Below, one piece after another: positions 48,001-59,578 of a stretch of DNA of 64,000 nucleotides (within the stretch, counting starts at the first letter, position 1; each line of letters starts with the position of its first letter). Both the position numbers and the translations under genes were made by a program. Under the pieces are notes generated by a model. That model worked only from the letters and a program-made list of their open reading frames with translations, had not been told where the DNA came from and did not search any database. Source of the DNA: Blasia pusilla (taxonomy: Eukaryota > Marchantiophyta > Marchantiopsida > Blasiales); contig CM114272.1 in the NCBI GenBank assembly GCA_050084515.1, forward strand, positions 34,906,001 to 34,970,000, given 5' to 3'.

Positions 48001-51000
48001 CTTCTTCTGGTGAGCCTATTCTCAGGCGACATCAAGTGCAAAAAAATCAGCGACGAAATGTCCACAACATCGTTCATGAAACATAGTGGTGGTGGTAAGG
48101 GATTATGGGGATATGGAGCGCAAATGAACCGTCAATAAGTTTGTTAAGAAAAGCACAGACAACCGTGTAATCACAGTCACTAAAACAAAACTAACTCAAG
48201 GTTTAACCATGCTCCCTACTAACCGGCCAGAGAGCAAGCTCTCTTTTCTTGTAACAGGTAGTTCCAGAGTACAGTCTCTGTGTCAAGTGACAGGAGAATA
48301 AAAATCATACCAGCTTGAAAATTAACTCCTCTCTCGTCAAAAAAAGAATTTTGTGATACAGCATCCTTGATAGTCAATATAGGCGCTTGATGGTCTGTGT
48401 ATTGTACATCCACTACTTTTGCAGCAGCATCTGCAATTTCCTGAAAATTGTACATTCATGAAATGTTTTGCTATTCGCTGAATGCTTAAATCGCCAAAAC
48501 TTCAGAAGATTCCAGTCTCTCTACTTATTTTGTGTTGTTCATCACAAGTTCCAATGTATGTATCACCTTAGAAGTTGCGATGACGAGTCCCACAGGCTGG
48601 CCATAGAACTTGACACGGTTCAATGCAAACACCTCTTCATATTCACTGAAACAACGATCGGTGCCAATGATGGTTCAGGTATGATTTATGCAAGTTGTCA
48701 AAGTCAAACTGTTACGGTTCTCTCAAATCCAAAAAAAATATTGCATTGAGAGGAAGAAAAACACCAATGGACACATGTGGTGAAAATGTGTATAAGTGCT
48801 GCGTAACTTTTTCTGATTGGTTTGAACCAGTCTCGATCCAATTGCAAAGAAACTATATTTCCTTGGTAGACCAACTCAAATGACTCAATAGAGACAGTCC
48901 CACCTTGCTTCATGAGTAGGAGTTCCAAGCTCTAATGATTACCTTACAAGGTTGCAATAACCATCAGCGGCAATTGAAGTTGCTGATAGAAACGCAACTA
49001 CTCCCTTCTTGGCTAGAGCTTTTGAAGCATCAATTTCCTTGATTGCAGCATTGGCTACCTCAGCAGTGACAAAAGTAGCATGCAGTTCCCCTGCAACATC
49101 TATGTCATCCAGGTACACAGCCTCTCCAGTAACCTACAGCAACATTCAACATACTAATAACTCTTATTATTATCTGATAGAGAATTATATCTACATCTTC
49201 AATCCGATATTGTAAGTTACAGAAGAATTGCCTTTTCTAAAAGCCAAACACACAGTTTCCGGTAAACTGGAGACTTGCTAGAAGGCACAGTTCAGATGAT
49301 CTGATTATGAAGAGAGGGAAAGGTTTGGGACATCTACTTCATACTCAGCAATAGAAACAGAAACAACCCCTACAGCATACGTGTAAGCTAATAGAATAGC
49401 AGTTCTTGACTGACTTAGAGGGACTCGGCCAATACCCAAACAAACACTCAATCGCGAGCCTCCAAAGTGATCTGCTGGCCATATTCTTTAAGTGGTCAGA
49501 GAATGACATACCCACCAGCATAGCATCCACAACCAGAGTAAGTTCTTGAGATACAGCAACTAGGTTTACCTGAAGCCTTGCTGAAATCTTAGGCACTGGC
49601 TTTGATACAGGGTACTCTGCTGGATCCCCCTGGCGAAATAGCACACAACGTGATGGTGTTAAGGCTGTCAGCCATGCACAGATGATCAGAATGACTTGTG
49701 CTTACTCTTCCACAAAATGACAAATTTGAAGAGCGGAAGTCAAACAACAGAGCCAGCTTTTTGAGCAAAGGCTGAAACAGGAAACTTTTAATATGAACCT
49801 CATCAAAACTAACTTGACCAGAGGAGATAGCCCGCTCGTCCTGCAAATTCATCACATAAGTTGTATCAATCATCAGACGTCCTTTCCAGATAAATAGCAA
49901 AAGGACATAAGGGATTGTAACGTTTACTTTGATTTTTCACTTATTGCTCTGATTCTGCTCCCTCAGACCTTGTCTCTGCTTGACGAGATTCTAATTCTTT
50001 GAGGGTTCTCCTCTAGTTCCTGAAAAAAATTAAGATCAACTTTTCTGACTATCGTGATCCCTCCCAGCTGATGTTCAGGTCAACTAAATTGCGATGAGTT
50101 TTGCAGCTGTAGTCAGAGGGTTACCACAGTAAAGCTTTTCTCATTTTATTTAAGTTTCTTGTTCCTTTTAAACCTTCTTTATTTAGTCCTGCTCCTGATG
50201 TGCTGTCCCTTCCACCTCACACTTTGAGGTGTAATCCCTCTCAACTCATGCCCTGCTATGCTAGCCTTCTCTTCCGCCCCACAATTTAGTTTTCCCTCTT
50301 TTCTGCTTGGCCTCATTCACTTCTTACTCTTCCCTTTTCAGGTAGAGTGTCTTGAGCTCCTACACGCCTGAACTTCTGCTGATGCCTCGGCCGGCTAGTA
50401 AGGAGATCTGCTTTGGTTTGGAGTATGCTCCAGGACCCATCTGTCACATACTCTAGCATCTTCGTTCCAATCGCTCTGTCAGGTCATGTGTATGGTCATA
50501 AGGTACTGCTCTATTGAGCAACCCATTCTGATAAGAAGTTGCAGATAACGTCTGCATGCAATCCTTCCAGATTCACTATTCCTAGTTTTGTAAGTGATTG
50601 CCATCTTGTATATAGTTCAGTGGAAGAGTCTGTCAGGATCTGGTTTCTTAATGTGCTTTTATAGTTTAAAAAGATCCGAGGGAAGTAGAATTCAAATTTC
50701 AACAGTTTCCATTGCAGCCTTTGTGGCCTATTTTCTCTCAACTCTCTGAGTCTTCTTTCTTGTAGTTTCCTTGATGGCTTTCTGCCCATCCTCCCTTCAT
50801 GCGTGTGGGCTAATCTGTTGCACGAACACCTAAATCCACACCCTGCCATCGCCCTTGCTCATCATTCTAGAAAGCTGTCTTGACTTTGCACAGCAGGAGT
50901 CTCATACAAGGTTGGGTGACAGCATTTACCACTAAAACAGCTGACCTTAGACGTGGTGGAATGGATCCATCAGGCATTAGTGAAATCATAGCTTTGTAAA

Positions 51001-54000
51001 AGAAAGAGCCAACCAAAGCTGCACGAAACTCATTGCGTCCCAGGGATGGATCAATTGTCAGCTCCGTAGAAAGAATATCAAAAGCAGAATCCAAAACCTG
51101 CAAAAGCAAAATGCAGGCTTTCATCCTTCCCTGTTCATTATTCGAGGAAAATCACTTTTTCAAGTTGCCTCATTGAAATTCACTAGAAAAAAGATAACCT
51201 GCTCAAATTCATTGCAACAACTTGAACTCAAAATCTCCTGAATACAGAATCTCAGTGCGTCCCAGTTGAGTATAAAACCTCCAGAGAAACTAATCAGCTT
51301 AAGTACAGGGAGTTAAAGAACAATTAACACTCGATTCAGGTTCACTATGTTCAAAAAATCCGAGTGCTTGCAGGGATAAGGGGTCTTCATATGAGAACAT
51401 GGATAAAAAGTTCTTATTTTTTATCATAAACATTGAGTAGTGACCACAGGTCAACAGGGGATGGAAGACAGATACCAACTTTACCTCGCGATTGTAGCAG
51501 CATTTTCCGTTGAGATATGCTTCCGTTCGTCTTGCTCTTTGTGGGTAAGGACGCACACCACCATAGACTATGACTGGAGAACTTATGCATACACCTAAAC
51601 ACATATTACAACATGATCGTTACGGATTTGCAGGTCATCAGATATTTATTTGAACAGCTCGTTTAGGGTGCTGCAAAAACCAAGTGTCAAACCTCTTCAA
51701 ACTCCAGTGACATTCTCCTGGATTTTGAAAGTACCTATGTCATTATCTTCAAAATTAGAAATGTGATGATATCTAGCATGCCATCATCTTCAAAATTAGA
51801 ATCCATTTAAAAGAAATCTCGGTGATCAACAAGCAGTTGAGAAAACCTGAAATCTTATGTCATGTTCTGCGGTTGTGTCAAAATCTTTCTGCTGAATACC
51901 AGAATGACAGAACTCTCACATTCCAGGATACCAAAATATTCTGAGTTGGTACATTACCAGTGGAAACCTCCAACTTAAACTCGAAGGCACCATTCAACAG
52001 AGCGTGCGCATTTACTCTTCTCAGAGCAACCTTATATGATCTGAACTGAGTTCCGGCTGCAGCAATCGGGATGTGAATTTCTAATATCACCATATTCTCT
52101 ATAGACATCTTGAAGAATGCTGTCAAACATACAGTCTTTTCCAATCCATATGCATCCGCCACTGCTAGTTTTAGGCGTGCTTTTGCAGCCATCAGTATGG
52201 TTGCAATATCTGAAGGGAATTCTCCATGAGCATGAGTCACAGCCAAATTTCCAGCAACAGAACCGACATTGCGCACTTGAGGATGAGCCACCTGCAAAAA
52301 GATCTAAGGAGTACATGAAAAGAGCTTCATAACATCCACAATAGTCAGAAAAGAACTGGAACTTCCCAGCAGATTCTGATACCATGACTTTCTTGACCTG
52401 TTAAACGGAATGTTCAAAACCATCGCAAACTTCAGAATTCCTCCTTGATACTCACAAGAAAGATAAACTAACATAAGGTCTTAGATTTTGAAGAGGACAA
52501 TCCTAGTAGCTCACATAATTCCCTCGAATGGTGTTTATTTCATTAATATTTTATTCAATTCACTCTTCATGCTAATACTGTATCCTGAAGTCAGAATCAT
52601 TTAGATTTTTATTCAATTCTTAGGTAGAATAGAGTTGGTCATAGATGTTTGCAAATTAGAGCTTCTCATATGAAATGCGATTACATATAATATGAAGTAG
52701 AATCAACCTTTTTTCATCTCCAGATAACCTCCTTTTTTCCATTATTTATCTGAAAGTTTCACAAACTCACCCAAATTATTGTTCAGACCTGACTTTTTCT
52801 CGAACTTTTTTTTCTCTTCAATAACAGCTGTTGATGTATGAATATAGAAGAGGTGTATCTCTTAAAAATGCTCTTATCCTGTTAGAAGACGCATAAATGT
52901 TTGATCAAATCTTTGCCTTTCTTCCATAATACACCGGAAAGATCAAAATAAGGTGTAAATTTCCTCTACCGCAGCCACCATACCGAAATAAACACTCATT
53001 CCATGGAATCTCTATAGTACGCTTCAGAATCCTTCAAATGGCTTTTAGGCTTCATAGTTTTATATGAAAGTAAGTGAAATCTTGAATCCTTACATGTCGT
53101 GAGTCGAAAAGTCCTATCTTTCAGTGACCAGATGGTGGCATCACTCACTCTTTCCATGTGCTTCACGAGTTGTGCATAGTTTGGAGACAGATGAACGTTC
53201 TCTTTGAGCAGAACCATAAGATCAGTGATGGGTACTGCTCCTCCGATAGTGATACCACTTTCAGAAATAGTGGTTTTCATTAGTTGTGAGAGACGAGAGA
53301 TATCTACAAAAATCTTTGCTCGTGGAGGAGGATATATTCCAGTTGATGTGTTTCCTCTAACCATTCTTGCCCCTCCACTCCTAGTGTTGGATCGCAGTAC
53401 ATTATATAGCTGAGACATATTAGTGACTCTCATCCAAGTGCATCCATTTTTGGATATTGAAAGCTTCGTTAGTTCTCCTCCACATACTCCACTCTTGACA
53501 CTGAGATCTTCGATGTCTGTTAGACTTTGTGCAGCGCATGGTCCACTGCTTCTCTGACATTCCTTGTTATTTGTACTTTCAGCAGAGAATGTTTGAAAAG
53601 CATCCAGAATGGGACGATATCCTGTGCACCTTCATAAGTACAAGCAGCACACTTGCCTGGTGAGTCTCCACTGAGCTATGAACTAAGAAATAAACTTTCT
53701 CAGCACTCTTTGGCTCCAAACCATCCATAGAATTAAGATTGCAGAATCGAGGATGCTGCACCTGGTCTACTTGAAGGCATACATCAACTACTACCTCAAC
53801 ATGACAAATGATGAGGTGTCTACAACCGACCGAGGGGCAACTTCAAGTCAAATGGGTGTTGAATGAATGAAAAGATTTATTGTCCACAAGGACTCTACTG
53901 GGCCATGGGACTTAGCTTTGTCAAAAAAAATTGTTTAGCTGAACCGCATCTGGATCTCGCTAATGCATAACCTTACTTATTGGGAATGGGGGCAGAGATG

Positions 54001-56168
54001 TAAGAGGCCTGCTTCATGGATCTGTCAGTATTCATGGAGATGTGGTAGCGCCTCATCCGTTCACCACTTTCGTGAGATTTATTCACCCTGTTCTCCCATA
54101 GCTTCCGGTGGTGAAGAGCAAATCAAAGATATGCTGACACTAACTAGTCACGAAGGTCTGCTAAGCACAAACAAAGTGCTGGAAATCTTGCAAGGATAGA
54201 GTTTGTTCCATTCCTGTCTACTATTCACCAGTTGCAGACAACCACCTTCTATGCTCTATAGTGTTGAAATTTGTTAATATCTAGTTTAGTCATGCTCTAA
54301 AAATAGTTAGTCAGATACTAACTTAGTTGGATACTAATTTAGTTAGCTAGAGATAACTTAGTGTTCCTCTATCTTTTAGGGTAACCTTGAATTAGGGCAA
54401 TTCTCGAGTTAGGGTTAGCCACCATCTGTTATTTAGGGTATGGATCTGTTCAAGAAGATCTAAGGGCCAGAAGTGCTCACCCTGATGTATATAATGTCTC
54501 TGTTTAGAGAGCAGAAGCCAATTCTACAGCATGCACAGTTTTGGTGAGGACTCCTGAGGCTCTTGGTCCTGCTGCAGAGTGATCAGAGAGTAGGAAGAGG
54601 AGATTGAGACTAATTGCTGTGCTTGCTAGAGCCTCACTGGAAGGCAGGTTGTTTTGTCTAGTATGCTGATGGAGATTGTTTGTGCTCAATGGTGAGCCAT
54701 GTCTGATCTCTGAGCTGGTGACATGTGAGGACCTGTAGTGTGAGTGCAAGGTGTGGCTGAGTAGAATCCTTCTTAGTATCTCTTAGATAGTAAGAAGAGT
54801 CACATCATGGTAGGGCTCTGATTTGGCAATAGAGATAGGAACTGATTTGCTGATTGTGTACAAGCTGAAATCATGGATGGTCTAGCTGATGCTAGCTCTG
54901 ACTTTGTACAAGGAGATACTTCTGCTGGTCAATCATATTCTCATATAGAACACATTGTTTTGTTGGCAATAAACGATCTGATCTCCCGTTCCTATCAGCT
55001 AGGGAGCTTCCCGGTAAAGTGACTACCTGCAGAGATTTCCGTCTATCTGATTCTCCACTTGTTGTTGTGTTGGCACGGGAGTCTCCTGAAGCAACCCATA
55101 CATGCTCATCACCTGCAAACCAATTGAGGGCTCCAGATTATCATAGCGTCACTGGGATTACGAAAAAAGAATGGCCAGAGGTTGTTGGGTCATAGCCATG
55201 AGATGGTGTACTCCACCGCCTTCAGTTCACCTTCCGGCCTCCAAGAGGCAGCGTACCTATGCAGAGGTACCATAATGAGAATCTAGATTATAACCACGTT
55301 CTGCCTGTAGAGAAGGAGCGGAGCGTGAGCTCATATGAGAACTCAAATGATGAAATTTCACAAGTATAATCACACCAGCTGAAGGGCCTGGCCTCCCTAC
55401 CAGCACCTAATCATCAGCCAAGCGAAGGAGTTGACGTAAAGTTCGGGTGGGAGCCGAATATTTTTCATAATTGTAACCACGAGAGACACAACATAATCCT
55501 GAGTTCAAGTGACTGGCCTACCACCACCGGATCGTCAGCGAATCTTGGAGCTGGAGTAGCATTCTGGTGGGAGATGGAGCCACACCAAAACTCCGGGGAT
55601 ACATGCCTCATCTCAAGAGAGAAGAACTGGGTAGGTGTATCACTCACACAGATCCAGGAAGTGCGCACTAATTGCAGAACCAAGACATCTGAAGGAACAC
55701 CAATCAACCCATCCTCCTGGAATCTGAGGCTGATTGTGGGTTCAAATGAATCATACTCTCATGATCGTTTGGTAATCACAGGAATTACCATGCCTGGACT
55801 GCAGAACCCACATTGGGTGCCATTGCTGTCCACAAGACGCTGCTGCACAGGATGAAGGCCTGCCCTGGTGCTGCCCACGCCCTCCACTGTGGTCACCACC
55901 ATTCCATCGACTGAACAGAGAGGTCTGAGGCACGAATTGATGGGCCTGTGCACGGGAGTTTTACCTGCACCATTTTGGAATTGAGGGGATGACAGCAGAA
56001 CTGTGCAACCACCGCATCCGCCTTGACGACATGGCATCTGCAACCCTTCAAACCCCTCTCGTGCCTCAAGTAGTCTCCCAAACATTCCTTGGGATCTGGA
56101 TTCTTCACCACAACGTACTCCCCATTCAGCACGAAGTTGATCTCGCTGTCCATTTCCTGCGTTCTCAT
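36031..56168 (-). CDS. Xanthine dehydrogenase/aldehyde oxidase family molybdo-flavoenzyme, probably aldehyde oxidase-like; 28 exons, apparent frameshift in exon 1
   Basis: Exons in transcript order: 56168-55789, 55112-55027, 53629-53149, 52291-51958, 51594-51485, 51097-50930, 49840-49799, 49629-49570, 49133-48943, 48645-48567, 48440-48311, 48015-47966, 47782-47672, 47374-47325, 47136-46999, 46562-46464, 46066-45925, 45698-45526, 41585-41523, 41359-41141, 40993-40847, 39750-39578, 39431-39379, 39052-38975, 37697-37623, 37182-37066, 36332-36298, 36178-36031; about 1,310 residues, normal for the family. 2Fe-2S: PCRQGGCGGCTVLL, QCGFCSPGMVMSMYGLL, GNLCRCTGYRPILDAF. FAD: RMVRGNTSTGIY, QVRNVGSVAGNL. 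Molybdopterin: RVGGAFGGKMTRS, NLPAMTFMRGPG, GCEIGQGLDTKIAQ, DCGKSLNPAVDIGQ, and SGEPSYGMA with the catalytic Glu. The MRGPG box and lack of the XDH FFPGYR loop favour aldehyde oxidase over xanthine dehydrogenase; substrate unknown. The exon 19/20 junction is the least certain. The start could also be the ATG at 56153. Confidence 0.85.
36390..36560. other. Telobox-like AAACCCTAA / TTAGGGTTT words in AO-like intron 26
   Basis: AAACCCTAA at about 36416-36424, GGGTTTAGGGTTTA at about 36499-36512 and TTAGGGTGC near 36548 lie within 150 bases. Such words bind telobox factors in plant promoters and also arise from telomere-repair insertions. Here they lie in the intron between the exons ending at 37066 and starting at 36332. 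Confidence 0.4.
38178..38540. repeat. Tandem repeat, about 102-bp unit, about 2.5 copies plus a remnant (AO-like intron 24)
   Basis: ATCAAAATAAGCAACCAG recurs at about 38183, 38286 and 38388 with GAGCTTGGGATGA and GGTATCTGGATTC-type words at constant offsets. A partial unit appears around 38497-38540. Spacing is 102-103 bp. Confidence 0.82.
38640..38935. repeat. Tandem repeat, about 110-bp unit, about 2.5 copies (AO-like intron 24)
   Basis: TACTCTGGTGC recurs at 38686, 38794 and 38905, and CAGAGTGACTGCTG recurs between. Not related by eye to the 102-bp array just before it. The last unit runs to within about 70 bases of the exon at 39052-38975. Confidence 0.78.
39800..40300. repeat. Diverged repeated units in AO-like intron 21
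   Basis: GGTTTTGGCTGTT-type words, CTGCTGCCTAATAT and GGCTTGA(G/T)AACATG recur between 39.8 and 40.3 kb, about 180-220 bases apart. It looks like an old tandem duplication with two or three units. Confidence 0.55.
40347..40438. repeat. Perfect 31-bp inverted repeat with an internal direct copy of one arm (AO-like intron 21)
   Basis: The arm 40347-40377 starts AGAAACAGTACCTGTC and ends GATTACC. Its last 25 bases are repeated directly at 40378-40402. After a 5-base spacer (GTTCT), the exact reverse complement of the full 31-base arm occupies 40408-40438. Two alternative hairpins are possible: 25 bp with a 5-nt loop, or 31 bp with a 30-nt loop. Confidence 0.92.
42108..44935 (-). mobile_element. 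5'-truncated LINE (copy A) in AO-like intron 18, sense orientation
   Basis: One frame runs from about 44930 to a stop near 42124, broken only by an amber codon at 43765-43767 where a Trp is expected (KKAYDTV, stop, RDGL). RT blocks in order: RWRMGVIVNLFKKGEREDPG, GQAGFRQARGCVDHIF, FFFDLKKAYDTV, GVAQGCPLSPTLFNIF, and the catalytic ALMFADDFGG. The C terminus has a CCHC knuckle (CALCDDGDETSSHYLVSC). No endonuclease domain is present before the RT, so the copy is 5'-truncated. The 3' end is a CT-rich tail at about 42108-42112. Intact motifs apart from one stop indicate a recent insertion. It is transcribed in the same direction as the host gene. Confidence 0.88.
44936..45201 (-). mobile_element. 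5'-truncated LINE (copy B), 3' end only
   Basis: This segment matches the last 270 or so bases of copy A (42110-42385), with only about ten differences by eye, including the C-terminal residues DTWKLRTNTLFG and the CT-rich tail. It ends exactly where copy A begins. Its truncated 5' end abuts a GA repeat. Confidence 0.88.
45203..45227 (+). repeat. (GA)n microsatellite
   Basis: About eleven GA units directly beside the truncated end of LINE copy B, 300 bases inside AO-like intron 18. Confidence 0.9.
54263..54530 (+). mobile_element. Possible solo LTR in AO-like intron 2
   Basis: The segment begins TGTTGAAATTTG and ends CAATTCTACA, has internal TTAGTTAG-type repeats, and contains TATATAATGTCTC near 54490, a layout common in Ty1/copia LTRs. 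No target-site duplication is visible and no second copy lies in the window. Confidence 0.3.
56030..56050 (-). other. Apparent 1-base deletion before the 2Fe-2S motif of the AO-like gene
   Basis: Upstream of about 56047 the frame reads LGDYLRHERGLKG. The conserved continuation LQMPCRQGGCGGCTVLL is in another frame. Adding one G to the run GGG at about 56045-56047 would restore continuity. As given, the frame runs on for about 40 unrelated residues and stops. This could be a true null allele, an assembly error at a homopolymer, or use of a downstream start. Confidence 0.8.
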
Positions 56169-56169
56169 T

Positions 56170-57040
56170 TCACTTCCGGAATATGGAAGTCAGGGAAGAA
56201 ATATGACGTCTCCTCTTCGCTGCCCTTTCGGAATGGAATTGAACAGAATTCAGGCGAGCGATGCAATTTCTACACTTCACTTCACTTCACAGCTACAATA
56301 GAAGTCAGATGAGATACGCGATGTCTCCTCTCATCTACGCCTTTGGAGTGTACTTAATTGAACACAATTCAGACCAGCGATCCAATCATGTCTCCCCTTC
56401 TCGAATGCTGCGCTTTCGTCCCTCAAGTCGGCACTGCAATTCAGAAGATCTATGAAAAATCTCCCCTCTTCTCATGAAGTGCAACACAACTCGGAATACA
56501 GCAGTGCAACGCCCCCTCTTCCCTGCATTTCTGCATCACCACAGTCCAACTTTCCGTGAGCTGACACCCCATTCCGTTCGCACCTCCATTCCACTCGACC
56601 CAGCCAACGAACAACCCGTGAATTCCGAATCCCTACTTCTCCACCGCTTCAAGGAATCCGTCTACTCCCACGCGGATACCTCTACCCTCTTCTTGTGTAT
56701 TCGAAGCAGATAGATAGTCCATTCGACATTCCTTTCACAATCACTGCAGCTCCTTCGCCGCCTCCATCTTCTCCTGCTGTCTGTGCACTGCACTGCACTC
56801 CATTTCGCTCCTCGCTCACGACTCCGTTTGTCCGGTTGCGAGCTGACTTTCCAAATCTAGGAAGTCTCTACTCACGATCTCCGGCCAAAAACGGACGGAA
56901 TCCATCGATCTGTATTAGGAACATTCAAAGTTCAAACATTACCGTCCTGCTTTATATAGACCGGGAAGATACGGAGAACGATATTGCCAAAGCCCGGAGC
57001 GAAGAAGATGCACTTCCATAAAACGAGTGATGGAAAACCC
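56170..57040. other. Upstream region of the AO-like gene
   Basis: Moderately C/T-rich on the plus strand with short overlapping open frames and no domain. It should include the AO-like promoter. I cannot place a start site or a specific element. Confidence 0.4.
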
Positions 57041-57049
57041 ATCGGAAGT

Positions 57050-57600
57050 ACAAAAGAGGGGACTCAAAGAGTCAAAACCTCAAGGCCACAACAAGACCAT
57101 AAAAGGAAGAAGGAGGCATTCCCCCTAACGACGAAACTCACCAACAGCAGAGACAATATCATCAACAACAAGAGAGTTATGACTACTACTAAGTGGGCCT
57201 CTAGCGCCGGCGTCTCCCACAGCCTGAGCCCGCCGCAAAAGCCCATTAGCCTGGGCACGTTGCAACGCTATGGAGACCCGCTGCCTACAATACAAAATCG
57301 CAGTAGCTAAGGACAACCCATTTCTCGAGTGGAGATGATGGGCGCAGTCCGTAAGGAACGAGTCGAACCTCTCCCCCATAGCCCCATACATCTCTATGGC
57401 CAGGGGGATGAAGATGTGTCCCTCGTGAAGTCGAATGTAGATATGTGTCTTCTTCACCGCCGCCGCCGCTGCTCCTTGTAGCATTCGCTCTTGGGCTCGC
57501 ACTACCTCCCGCGTAGGATCTGTGACTACCACGTCCGCCGCCACCACCTCAGCCTCTCGTGTCATGTAGAGATCAGCATGAATTGCTCGGAGCACTAATT
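57050..57600 (-). mobile_element. 3' fragment of the non-LTR family (copy 3)
   Basis: The open frame from 57595 to 57125 (VVVTDPTREVVRAQ, IPLAIEMYGAMGERFDSF, RAQANGLLRRAQAVGDAGARG) matches residue for residue much of the C-terminal domain at 15.9-16.45 kb. The 3' tail also matches: GACTCTTTGAGTC followed by a C run, and GGGTTTTCCATCAC, appear at the same place after both stops. The upstream RT is missing. This piece is less damaged than copy 2. Confidence 0.75.
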
Positions 57601-57604
57601 GCTC

Positions 57605-59480
57605 CGGGCTTAGGGGCTCCCACTTATTGGGAACCCCCTAGCGCCCTAACCTACCCGTTATCTCCTAACCCACCCCCAAGTCCCCTAACTAATTTCTAAC
57701 CCAAGGATTACCCCGACGTGCTTTCTCCGCCCCCAGTCAATCAACCCTTCTCCGGGATACTGTCTCGACCAGACGGCCACGGATATCCGTTGTAGACATC
57801 CCCATGGCATGGTAATGTTCATGAAATTTACATGGGGACCATACCATGTACATGATCCCCAGTGTAACCCATGAGGCCTCAAAATGACGTTGCTCTCGGG
57901 TGTGAAACGGGAACTTATGAGTTTTGTGTACCATGTCCAACCAATGGAAATGTATGTTGTAGATCCGTGTAAGCAACCAATGACGACCCACGGATGGAAG
58001 TTGAGTACAATCCGACGGCATTCCGAAGTATGTTCGTGGAATGGCCTCTGACATCCCCGAATGACCTCCTTCCTTCCGAAACCCTAAGCCCATTTGGGTA
58101 CTTTTTTTTTGGGACTACTCGTGGAATGGTTTTCCGGCGAAGGAAGGAATGGCTTCCTTCGCACATTGCATCTTCTTCCGTTGATTGCCTTCGTTCTCTG
58201 CAACGTTATGGCTAGGGTTCATTGTTTCGCGCATTACTGAGTTGACAACGACTACACACCGAGGGAGGCTGGAGTATTGGGCTCCAAGAATTGTTGCGTT
58301 TGCTCGCTCGGTATCCTGTTTGCAAAGGTGAGTCCAGTTGTTTGGACTATTTTTTCTTCAAATGCCTTTTGTCACACATTGCGGTGATGCACTCTAGAAT
58401 ATGTTCATGAGAAGCGTCATCGGATATTGTAGGTCACTGCTCAACCTCGTTGAAGGCCTTGTCGATGCTGCAAAGAAAGGACCTGATTTTGCAAAGGCGA
58501 CGGGTACGAAATGCCGGGTAAGTATGTTCATTCCTTCACCGATTGCGGAACTCACAAAGGCTTGAAAAATTTTGGAGGGAGTTGTGTAGGGCGGTAATGC
58601 GTATACCCTCCTGTTTGGAGAAGAGATATTGATCCCAAACTTACGACTCCCACTAGGAGCAGCTTCCAAATAAGCAGCAACTCGCAGCGTCGAGATTTTG
58701 GTGTGATGAGAGGAAGAGGTAGCCAGCAATTTCTTTCAAAACTCTGGGAAGGGGATTGGGATTGCTATTGGGAGAGGTTGTTCTATTGAACCTGCAGTAT
58801 GGAGCAGTGATCACTGCCTTGCAAATAACTCTGATTAAGAATTTAGGACAGCGGGCAGAGGAATGTGAGGCTACTACAATATGGTGTAACTACAACCTTA
58901 TACCATGAACGGCAGAATTCATAGAACAAATCATTTTAGACAACTACTATGGATGAATGAAGAGGATGAATGCTCATGACACATGACTAGGATGTAGAAC
59001 CAGACAACAATAAGCCAAGGAAAATATCAAGAAGTCCCACTTGTTGTATTCATGAAGTTGTATGTGTCCATGTTGTTTGTGGACCACTCTCCTTGGCCAC
59101 CAAGTCCTGGAATTCATCTTCCTGGCTCATTTTCCAAGTATTACAAAGTATGCTCCACCTGCCCTGGTGCTACAATGTTATTCCGTCGGGCTACTCTGAG
59201 TATGTGTTATACCGTCGGCCTTCTCAAAGCCTGAGTAACATTGATAGTAGGAGAATATATATTTTAGCTATGACCTCTGAATACTTGATTGTGATTATGC
59301 TTTTATAACACTCATGTACTTGCAGAATCCAGGGGGGTAGTTCGGATCAGAGGATGAAGGATTGTTGAGAATACAGACTCGAGGGAAGCAAGGGCAGTTG
59401 GGAACTGGTATGTTTTGTCTATTTCTTTCTCCTTCATAGCATGGATTGGTTATGAGGCTCGATGTTTGAGTAATACTCTA
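57605..59480. other. Intergenic or transposon-flank sequence
   Basis: No domain recognised. Around 58015-58155, GGAATGG/CATTCC words recur four times in both orientations, similar to the minisatellite word at 62.3-62.46 kb. This may be the left flank of the MULE-like element. Confidence 0.4.
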
Positions 59481-59578
59481 TTGTTGAAGTGCTTATGGAA
59501 GAACTAGTGTGGTGTCAGTTTGGCAGTCGTAGGTCTCGGTATATCTTCTGTCAGAGTTCAATCGTGGCAGCCACCAGT

